DNA of 12,893 nucleotides from assembly GCA_023439425.1 (NCBI GenBank), contig JAEXNZ010000390.1, forward strand, positions 1 to 12,893, written 5' to 3'. Each line of letters begins with the position of its first letter. The stretch's first letter is position 1. Under the pieces are notes generated by a model. The model was given only the letters and a program-made list of their open reading frames with translations. It did no database searches and was not told the origin of the DNA. Made by a program: the position numbers and the translations under genes. The stretch comes from Pseudomonadota bacterium. GTDB taxonomy: Bacteria; Pseudomonadota; Gammaproteobacteria; Xanthomonadales; Xanthomonadaceae. Of the stretch, positions 1 to 6,269 are shown piece after piece.

Positions 1-558
1 CTGCACCGCCATGTGGCCGAGACCGCCGACACCGGAAATCACCACCCACTCGCCGGGCTTGGTATCGGTAACTTTCAGGCCCTTGTAGACGGTGACGCCG
101 GCGCACAGGATCGGGGCGACCTCGATGAAGCCGATGCCCTTGGGCAGCAGACCGACGTAGTCCGCGTTGGCCAGCGCGTACTCGGCGAAGCCACCGTTCA
201 CCGAGTAACCGCTGTTCTGCTGGGCCTCGCACAGGGTTTCCCAGCCACCCAGGCAGTGTTCGCAGTGGCCGCAGGCCGAATACAGCCAGGGAATGCCGAC
301 GCGGTCGCCTTCCTTGATGTGGGTCACGCCCTGGCCGACGGCGACCACATGGCCGACGCCTTCATGCCCGGGAATGAACGGCGGGTTCGGCTTCACCGGC
401 CAGTCGCCCTCGGCCGCGTGCAGGTCGGTGTGGCAGACGCCGCAGGCCTCGATCTTGACCAGGATGTCGCCCGGACCGGGGCGCGGCACGGTGACCTCTT
501 CAATCACCAGGGGCTTGCCGAATTCGCGGACCACCGCCGCCTTCATCGTCTTGTTCAT
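1..558 (-). CDS. adhP: Zinc-dependent alcohol dehydrogenase, N-terminal 186 residues (partial, cut by left edge)
   Basis: Medium-chain zinc alcohol dehydrogenase that interconverts primary alcohols such as ethanol and their aldehydes with NAD(H), in the cytoplasm. Read from an ATG at 558, the protein begins MNKTMKAAVV. Catalytic-zinc ligands are visible as C42 in GVCHTD, H65-E66 in PGHEG and C152 in LCAG. Structural-zinc cysteines are C96, C99, C102 and C110. The dinucleotide-binding turn GVGGLG starts near residue 176. The rest of the Rossmann domain lies outside the window; the family is about 340 residues. The start is supported by GGAG at 570-567, 8 bases upstream. By family recall it resembles P. 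aeruginosa AdhA/AdhP more than E. coli AdhP. It lies 69 bp downstream of aldB on the same strand, so the two can act in series (alcohol to aldehyde to acid). The gap contains a perfect FNR-type box, so it may also have its own promoter. Family assignment is firm; exact substrate is inferred. Confidence 0.95.
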   Translation of the reverse strand, partial: MNKTMKAAVVREFGKPLVIEEVTVPRPGPGDILVKIEACGVCHTDLHAAEGDWPVKPNPPFIPGHEGVGHVVAVGQGVTHIKEGDRVGIPWLYSACGHCEHCLGGWETLCEAQQNSGYSVNGGFAEYALANADYVGLLPKGIGFIEVAPILCAGVTVYKGLKVTDTKPGEWVVISGVGGLGHMAVQ

Positions 559-611
559 GCATGCATCTCCATGGGGGGATTCCAGCGTGTGCCTGACAGC
601 CTGCGCGCGCC

Positions 612-625
612 TTGATCGTGATCAA
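612..625 (-). promoter_or_regulatory. Perfect FNR/Anr-type box upstream of adhP
   Basis: The sequence is TTGAT-CGTG-ATCAA, an exact match to the FNR/Anr consensus TTGATNNNNATCAA. It is extended by one more pair to a 16-bp palindrome (611-626). It lies 2 bases beyond the aldB stop codon, and its centre is about 60 bases upstream of the adhP ATG. A class II position (-41.5) would put the transcript start near 577, leaving a leader of about 19 bases with the GGAG. No convincing -10 element is visible at the exact expected place; TGGAAT at 584-579 is the nearest. An FNR-family protein binding here is inferred. A role as a small 3' hairpin of aldB is a weaker alternative, because no T-run follows. 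Confidence 0.6.
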
Positions 626-627
626 GC

Positions 628-2157
<1,530 letters not shown>

Positions 2158-2210
2158 CGATGGATCTCCGGCAAAGGTGGGAAAGCCCGCGAAGGGGGTG
2201 ACCCACTACC

Positions 2211-2225
2211 GCAAGGACGGTGCCA
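2211..2225 (-). promoter_or_regulatory. Sigma-54 (-24/-12) promoter for aldB
   Basis: Read on the minus strand the bases are TGGCACCGTCCTTGC. They match the sigma-54 consensus TGGCACG-N4-TTGC at every position except the seventh, with the invariant GG and GC separated by the required 10 bases. The predicted transcript start is near 2200, giving a leader of about 43 bases before the aldB ATG. The adjacent divergent gene encodes a sigma-54-dependent activator with an intact GAFTGA loop, which independently supports use of this promoter class. The assignment rests on sequence match and context. Confidence 0.85.
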
Positions 2226-2242
2226 GCTTTGGCCTGCTGCGC

Positions 2243-2259
2243 TGCGGCACGGTGTCGCA
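2243..2259. promoter_or_regulatory. Degenerate palindrome resembling the acoR-proximal operator
   Basis: TGCGGCA-CGG-TGTCGCA is a near-perfect inverted repeat with 7-base arms and one mismatch. Its right arm TGTCGCA is identical to the first seven bases of the perfect palindrome at 2367-2383. It lies about 20 bases upstream of the -24 element of the aldB promoter, at roughly -44 to -60. It may be a weaker activator site, or simply a GC-rich coincidence. Confidence 0.3.
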
Positions 2260-2366
2260 GCCTGTCCGGCCATGCCCGCGCGCATTCAATTGCGGCGGCG
2301 CATCACCGAAGGTCATTGCGCGCTAACGCGCGCTGTGGTGTTTATCGGAACAGGTCCCGCTGCACC

Positions 2367-2383
2367 TGTCGCAAATTGCGACA
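2367..2383. promoter_or_regulatory. Perfect 17-bp palindrome, candidate activator binding site
   Basis: TGTCGCAA-A-TTGCGACA has two perfect 8-base arms around a single central base. It ends 2 bases before the acoR ribosome binding site and is centred about 175 bases upstream of the predicted aldB transcript start, an ordinary enhancer distance for a sigma-54 activator. Its place in the acoR leader would also allow the protein to control its own expression. The binding protein is inferred from proximity. A stem formed in the acoR mRNA next to its ribosome binding site is an alternative. Confidence 0.55.
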
Positions 2384-2397
2384 CTGGAGAAACCGCC

Positions 2398-4275
2398 GTG
2401 TCCCAGCTTCCACTCACCCACCGCGTGGGGAATGCGCGCCGCTCGTTCTTCGAGCGTGGTTCCACGCCGGTGGGCATCGTGCCCGACACCATCCTGCAGT
2501 CGTGGCAGCGCTGCCTGCGCGGTGGCTTGATGGTGGATGCCCAACCCGACGTTGAGCCGCTGCCGCAGGCCCGCCTGCGCGAACTGCGCGAGCGCCAGCA
2601 ACGGCTGTGGCGGCTGGCCCGCCCGGAGCTGGACGGGCTCGCCGCTGACATCGCCGCGACCGGCAGCATCGTCCTGCTGACCGACGAGGAGGGCTGGGTG
2701 CTGGATGCCGAAGGCAGCCCGGGCTTTTTGGACAAGGCCGGCCGGGTCGCACTGATGCCCGGTGTGCGCTGGGATGAGACCACGGTGGGCACCAACGCGA
2801 TCGGCACGGCCATTGTCGAAGGTCGCTCGGTGGAGGTGCGCGGTGGCGAGCACTACTTTGCCCCGCATTCGATCCTGACCTGCTCGGCCACGCCGATCTT
2901 CGATCCCTACGGGCAGCGCGTTGGCGTGCTGGATATCTCCGGAGACGCGCGTCAGCAGCATCTGCATGCGCGCGTGCTGGCGCGGCAGGCGGTGGCGCAC
3001 ATCGAGCATCGTTACTTTGAAGACGGACTGGCCGACTGCGAACTGGTCCGCCTGCACCACGACCACGCCCTGCTGGGGACCGCTCGCGAAGGCATTCTGG
3101 GCTTCCGCAATGGACGCCTGGTGGCGGCCAACCGGGCCGGGCTGGCGCTGTTCGGGTTGGACCATGGCGATATCGGCCGTGCGTCGTATGCGGCGCTGTT
3201 CGACGGCCCGCTGGCCCGCATGCATGACGATGGCGCGCTGATCGACCGTCAGGGCCGCGCGCTGCACGGGCAACTGCAGGAAGGCACCCGTGCAGCCAGG
3301 CCGCAGCACCCACAGGCGGCGGCCCCCATGCGGGCCGCAACGCCGCGTCCCACGCCTGCGCCGGCCATCGTGGATGACCGCCCGCTGTTCGACGAGGCCC
3401 AGCACCGCGCGCTGGAGCGTGCCTGCCGCGTACTCGATGCGCAGCTGCCGGTGCTGCTGCAGGGCGAAACCGGCACGGGCAAGGAGGTGTTCGCGCGCGA
3501 ACTGCACCGTCGCAGTGCACGCGCCGACCGCCCGTTCGTGGCGGTGAACTGCGCCGCGCTGCCGGAAGGGCTGATTGAAGCGGAACTGTTCGGTTATGAG
3601 GAAGGTGCCTTCACCGGTGCACGTCGCAGCGGCAGCACCGGCCTGCTGCGCCAGGCCCAGGGCGGCGTGTTGTTCCTGGATGAGATCGGTGACATGCCGC
3701 TGGCGCTGCAGCCCCGTCTGCTGCGGGTGCTGCAGGAACGCACGCTGTCACCGCTGGGTGGCGGCAAACCGGTGCAGCTGGATTTCGCGCTGATCTGCGC
3801 CACCCATCGTGATCTTGACCAGGCCATGGCCGCCGGTGAGTTCCGCAGTGATCTGTTCTACCGGATTGCCGACCACCGCGTGGCGCTGCCTGCGTTACGT
3901 GCCCTGCCCGACCGCAGCGCGCTGGTACAGGGCCTGTGGCAACGGCTGGGCCAGGGTCGCCGGCTGGATGCGCCGGCTGCAGCGGCGTTGGCGGGGTACA
4001 CGTGGCCGGGCAACGTCCGCCAGCTCAGTGCGTGCCTGCGTACGCTGGTGGCGTTGAGTGAACCCGGTGAAGTGATTGCGCTGGAAGCGTTGCCGGACTA
4101 CGTGCGCGCGGCACCCGTGGCGGTGACCGTTGCCGCGGCCAGTGGCCTGCAGGCGATGACCCTGGCTGCCATGCGTGAGGCGGTGGCGGCCGCCGATGGC
4201 AATGTGTCCGAAGCGGCGCGCGCGCTGGGCATCAGCCGCAGCACGCTGTATCGGCGGCTCGGGGTTAGCGGGTAA
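2398..4275 (+). CDS. acoR: Sigma-54-dependent transcriptional activator, AcoR family
   Basis: Enhancer-binding activator of 625 residues that would remodel sigma-54 RNA polymerase by ATP hydrolysis. An N-terminal GAF-type sensor covers about residues 60-210, with the family hallmark WDETTVGTNAIGT at 125-137. A weaker PAS-like stretch follows at about 220-285, then an Ala/Pro-rich linker around 295-325. The AAA+ domain has Walker A GETGTGKE at 356-363, the sigma-54 contact loop GAFTGA at 403-408 and Walker B GGVLFLDEIGD from 422. A Fis-type helix-turn-helix lies at 602-621 (NVSEAARALGISRSTLYRRL). The reading frame stays open far upstream, antisense to aldB, but the true start is GTG 2398, with GGAGA at 2386-2390 and the family-typical N-terminus just after it. 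It is divergent from aldB, whose promoter is of the -24/-12 type. The inducer (acetoin, ethanol, acetaldehyde or other) is unknown. The stop codon lies inside a REP element. Confidence 0.93.
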   Translation: MSQLPLTHRVGNARRSFFERGSTPVGIVPDTILQSWQRCLRGGLMVDAQPDVEPLPQARLRELRERQQRLWRLARPELDGLAADIAATGSIVLLTDEEGWVLDAEGSPGFLDKAGRVALMPGVRWDETTVGTNAIGTAIVEGRSVEVRGGEHYFAPHSILTCSATPIFDPYGQRVGVLDISGDARQQHLHARVLARQAVAHIEHRYFEDGLADCELVRLHHDHALLGTAREGILGFRNGRLVAANRAGLALFGLDHGDIGRASYAALFDGPLARMHDDGALIDRQGRALHGQLQEGTRAARPQHPQAAAPMRAATPRPTPAPAIVDDRPLFDEAQHRALERACRVLDAQLPVLLQGETGTGKEVFARELHRRSARADRPFVAVNCAALPEGLIEAELFGYEEGAFTGARRSGSTGLLRQAQGGVLFLDEIGDMPLALQPRLLRVLQERTLSPLGGGKPVQLDFALICATHRDLDQAMAAGEFRSDLFYRIADHRVALPALRALPDRSALVQGLWQRLGQGRRLDAPAAAALAGYTWPGNVRQLSACLRTLVALSEPGEVIALEALPDYVRAAPVAVTVAAASGLQAMTLAAMREAVAAADGNVSEAARALGISRSTLYRRLGVSG

Positions 4276-4296
4276 CGACCAACGGTCGTTACCTAC
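4271..4296 (-). repeat. GTAG-headed REP element 1 (SMAG-like)
   Basis: A perfect 10-base-pair stem, GGTAACGACC and GGTCGTTACC, with loop AAC spans 4271-4293. It is followed by CTAC, the complement of the GTAG head that typifies REP elements of the RAYT-associated type, including SMAG in Stenotrophomonas. The acoR TAA stop (4273-4275) is inside the left arm. It also makes a hairpin at the end of the acoR transcript, though no T-run follows. Assignment to SMAG is from recall of the general structure (GTAG head plus stem-loop). Confidence 0.75.
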
Positions 4297-4324
4297 CGTG
4301 CTCCCATCCGGTGATCCGGGCCCG

Positions 4325-4350
4325 GTAGGTCAAGACCGTTGGTCGTGACC
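4325..4350 (+). repeat. GTAG-headed REP element 2 (SMAG-like), inverted relative to element 1
   Basis: A GTAG head at 4325-4328 leads into arms GGTCAAGACC (4328-4337) and GGTCGTGACC (4341-4350) with loop GTT. Compared with element 1 the fourth stem pair changes from A-T to C-G, which keeps pairing, while the sixth carries an A/G mismatch. The two elements face each other head to head across 28 bases and together form a long imperfect inverted repeat. This one ends 6 bases from the eda stop codon, so the pair sits exactly between the convergent acoR and eda genes and may act as a two-way terminator or mRNA 3'-end protector. Confidence 0.75.
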
Positions 4351-4356
4351 GGAACC

Positions 4357-4995
4357 TCAGCCGACCAACGCGGCCGACTCCCGCGCCAACGCTTCAATCC
4401 CATCCCAATCACGCGCCTGCATCAATGCCCGCGTGGTCAACCAGGAACCACCCACGCACAGCACGTTCGGCAGGTGCAGGAAATCGCGCGCGGTCTGCGC
4501 GCTGATCCCACCCGTGGGGCAGAAACGCACATCGCCGAACGGCCCATTCCACGCGCTCAACATCCCCACACCACCGGCCTGCACGGCCGGGAAGAACTTG
4601 AACGTATCCAGCCCCTGCTCCAGACCCCGCATCAGCTCGGATGACGTGGCCACGCCCGGCAGGAACGGCAGGTCGGTATCGCGCGCTGCCGCGTAAAGAC
4701 GGTCAGTGGCACCCGGCGACACCGCGAAGCGTCCGCCGATCTTCTTCACCTGTTCCATCTGCGCGGCGGTCAGCACCGTGCCGGCACCGACGACTGCATC
4801 CGGCACCGCTTCCACCATCGCCTTGATCGCATCCATCGCCACCGGCGTGCGCAGGGTGACTTCAATCACCGGCAGCCCGCCGTTGAACAGCGCCTGCGCC
4901 ACGGCCACGGCGTCGTCCACGTTTTCCGGGGTGAACACCGGAATCACCGGGGCCAGTTTCAACACTGCGCGTACGCGCGGATCAGCGCCGGACAT
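4357..4995 (-). CDS. eda: KDPG/KHG aldolase (2-dehydro-3-deoxy-phosphogluconate aldolase)
   Basis: Class I aldolase of 212 residues that splits 2-keto-3-deoxy-6-phosphogluconate into pyruvate and glyceraldehyde 3-phosphate, the last step of the Entner-Doudoroff and hexuronate routes. The Schiff-base lysine is K133 in FKFFPA. E45 and R49 in IEVTLRT, T73 in GAGTV, and the phosphate-binding CPTGG and VGGSW motifs are all present, giving the same E45/K133 numbering as E. coli Eda. An in-frame TTG lies one codon upstream, but the ATG at 4995 is preferred because GAGGAG sits 7 bases before it. The gene starts inside the 3' end of kdgK (14-bp overlap), with its ribosome binding site within kdgK codons, so the two are probably translationally coupled. 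It serves the KDG kinase next door rather than an edd gene, none being seen here. Confidence 0.96.
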   Translation of the reverse strand: MSGADPRVRAVLKLAPVIPVFTPENVDDAVAVAQALFNGGLPVIEVTLRTPVAMDAIKAMVEAVPDAVVGAGTVLTAAQMEQVKKIGGRFAVSPGATDRLYAAARDTDLPFLPGVATSSELMRGLEQGLDTFKFFPAVQAGGVGMLSAWNGPFGDVRFCPTGGISAQTARDFLHLPNVLCVGGSWLTTRALMQARDWDGIEALARESAALVG

Positions 4996-5998
4996 CAAAT
5001 CGCTCCTCGCCCGTCAGGGCCATCACGTCAGCTTCGCTGACCAGGTTGAAGTCGCCCGGGATCGAGTGCTTGAGAATGGCGGCAGCCAGACCGAAGCGCA
5101 CAATGGCCTGCGGGTCGAAGTCGCGCATCATGCCATGCAGGATGCCGGCGGCGAAGGCATCGCCACCGCCGATGCGGTCGACAATGCCGACCATCTCGCG
5201 CGCTGCGGCCACCGCACGGGTGCCGTCGCGACCGATCAGCATCGCGCCGAGCGAATGGTGGTCCACGCTGTGCGGCGTGCGCTGCGTGCAGGCCATCCAC
5301 TGCAGGCGCGGGAATGCGGCAAACGCCTGCGCCGCAGCCGCATCCACGCGTTCGCCGATGTCGGCTTGTGGGAACTCGCCGCCCAGCACCACGCCGATGT
5401 CGCGGTAATCTGCAAACGCCACATGCGCGCAGGCAAACAGCTCGCGCAGGATGCGCGGTGCATCGCCTTCCCAGCGCGCCCACAGCGACGGGCGGAAGTT
5501 GCCGTCGAACGACACCTTTACGCCCCGTGCGCAGGCCGCCTGTGCCGCAGCCAGGGTGGCCTCAGCCATGGCCGGATTCAACGCCGGGCTGACGCCGGAA
5601 AGGTGCAGCCATTCCACGCCGTCCAGCAGCGTGTTCCAGTCGTAGTCGGCGGCGCTGCCCAGCGAGAACGCCGAGTCCACGCGGTCGTACACCACTTCGC
5701 TGGCGCGCTGCACCGCGCCGGTGGTGAGGAAGTACAGGCCCATGCGACCGGGGCGGGTCTGCACTTGGGTGGTGTCGACGCGGTGCCGGCGCAGCTCGCC
5801 GGCCACGAACTGGCCCAGGGGGTTGGCCGGCAGCGTGCTGACCATGGAAACCTCGTGGCCGAACTGCGCCAGCGACACGCCCACGTTGGCCTCGGCCCCA
5901 CCGGGGTGTACCGTCAGCTGCGCCGTCTGCAGCAGCAGTTCACGGCCGGGGGCGCTCATGCGCAGCAGCAACTCTCCAAAACAGACAACACGACTCAT
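4982..5998 (-). CDS. kdgK: 2-keto-3-deoxygluconate kinase
   Basis: PfkB/ribokinase-family sugar kinase of 338 residues that phosphorylates 2-keto-3-deoxygluconate to KDPG for Eda. The N-terminus has VCFGELLLR and the substrate-side PGGAEANVG at 32-40. FDGNFRP lies at 164-170 as in KDG kinases. The C-terminal PfkB signature DRIGGGDAFAAG at 274-285 carries the catalytic base D280 and the anion-hole glycines. An in-frame start 15 codons upstream exists, but the ATG at 5998 is chosen because the PfkB fold begins directly there and AAGGGA lies about 9 bases before it. It overlaps eda and is divergent from a TonB-dependent receptor. A promoter with -10 TAGAAT lies 67-72 bases upstream, overlapped by a repeated operator-like motif. 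It implies that the locus feeds on a uronate-containing compound. Close PfkB relatives (fructokinases) are less likely given the eda partner. Confidence 0.93.
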   Translation of the reverse strand: MSRVVCFGELLLRMSAPGRELLLQTAQLTVHPGGAEANVGVSLAQFGHEVSMVSTLPANPLGQFVAGELRRHRVDTTQVQTRPGRMGLYFLTTGAVQRASEVVYDRVDSAFSLGSAADYDWNTLLDGVEWLHLSGVSPALNPAMAEATLAAAQAACARGVKVSFDGNFRPSLWARWEGDAPRILRELFACAHVAFADYRDIGVVLGGEFPQADIGERVDAAAAQAFAAFPRLQWMACTQRTPHSVDHHSLGAMLIGRDGTRAVAAAREMVGIVDRIGGGDAFAAGILHGMMRDFDPQAIVRFGLAAAILKHSIPGDFNLVSEADVMALTGEERFDVRR

Positions 5999-6050
5999 GG
6001 CGATGGATCCCTTGTTGTGGAACTGACCGGGCGACAGCGCCAAGACAGTT

Positions 6051-6067
6051 TGGCTAGCGGTGTCATT
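6051..6067. promoter_or_regulatory. Operator-like 17-bp repeat, copy 1 (kdgK side)
   Basis: The bases TGGCTAGCGGTGTCATT match copy 2 (6198-6214) in 15 of 17 positions. This copy covers part of the predicted kdgK -10 element and the transcript start region, and ends about 53-69 bases before the kdgK ATG, as expected for a repressor site. The regulator is not in the window; a LacI- or GntR-type protein would be a usual choice for such loci, but that is inference. Confidence 0.5.
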
Positions 6068-6092
6068 CTAGCGGGCCGGACCGCCCCGTCTA
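6065..6092 (-). promoter_or_regulatory. Predicted sigma-70-type promoter for kdgK-eda
   Basis: On the minus strand, -35 TAGACG (6092-6087, 4 of 6 to TTGACA) and -10 TAGAAT (6070-6065, 5 of 6 to TATAAT) are separated by 16 bases. The predicted start is near 6058, leaving a leader of about 60 bases. The -10 is the stronger part of the prediction. Overlap with the 17-bp repeat suggests repression. Confidence 0.45.
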
Positions 6093-6115
6093 CCCATGGG
6101 AAAAGTCGGAACCTT

Positions 6116-6139
6116 TGTCCCGCAAGCGTCTGCGGGACA
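6116..6139. promoter_or_regulatory. Perfect 9-6-9 inverted repeat in the kdgK/receptor gap
   Basis: Arms TGTCCCGCA (6116-6124) and TGCGGGACA (6131-6139) are perfectly complementary around the six bases AGCGTC. It lies almost exactly midway between the two divergent start codons (about 130 and 142 bases away), upstream of both predicted promoters. That is a good place for a shared activator or a looping repressor. It differs in sequence from the 17-bp repeat, so a second regulator may act here. No T-run is present, so a terminator is unlikely. Confidence 0.55.
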
Positions 6140-6184
6140 TTGCAAATCTGTTGCGGTGCAAGATGCCCTGTCCTCCACGTGCTG

Positions 6185-6213
6185 TTAACGTCCGCCCTGA
6201 CCAGCGGTGTCAT
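6185..6213 (+). promoter_or_regulatory. Predicted promoter for the TonB-dependent receptor
   Basis: TTAACG (6185-6190) and TGTCAT (6208-6213) are 17 bases apart, each matching 4 of 6 consensus bases for the -35 and -10. A start near 6220 would give a leader of about 50 bases. This is a weak match alone; its support comes from the parallel with the kdgK side, where the repeated motif also covers the -10. Confidence 0.3.
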
Positions 6214-6214
6214 T
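6198..6214. promoter_or_regulatory. Operator-like 17-bp repeat, copy 2 (receptor side)
   Basis: TGACCAGCGGTGTCATT, 15 of 17 identical to copy 1. It covers the predicted -10 of the receptor gene and ends 55 bases before its ATG. Its right part also begins an inverted repeat with arms GTGTCA (6207-6212) and TGACAC (6219-6224), six bases apart, which gives the site dyad symmetry that copy 1 lacks. Confidence 0.5.
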
Positions 6215-6269
6215 GCACTGACACGTCGCCGGATTGCTGTTTCATGTAGCACCTTGGGAGAGGGAAAAC

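Noticed and set aside
559..627. A second sigma-54 promoter directly upstream of adhP
   Set aside because: A GGCAC sequence is present on the minus strand, but no GC follows at the required 10-base spacing.
2318..2333. GCGCGCTAACGCGCGC hairpin upstream of acoR
   Set aside because: Self-complementary, but made almost wholly of GC alternation, common in this base composition; no link to a promoter or stop was seen.
4996..4998. TTG as the eda start codon
   Set aside because: It would leave only 4 bases after GAGGAG; the adjacent ATG at 4995 has the better spacing and gives E45/K133 numbering as in E. coli Eda.
5999..6043. 15-codon N-terminal extension of kdgK
   Set aside because: The extension precedes the conserved PfkB N-terminus and contains the likely ribosome binding site AAGGGA for the ATG at 5998.
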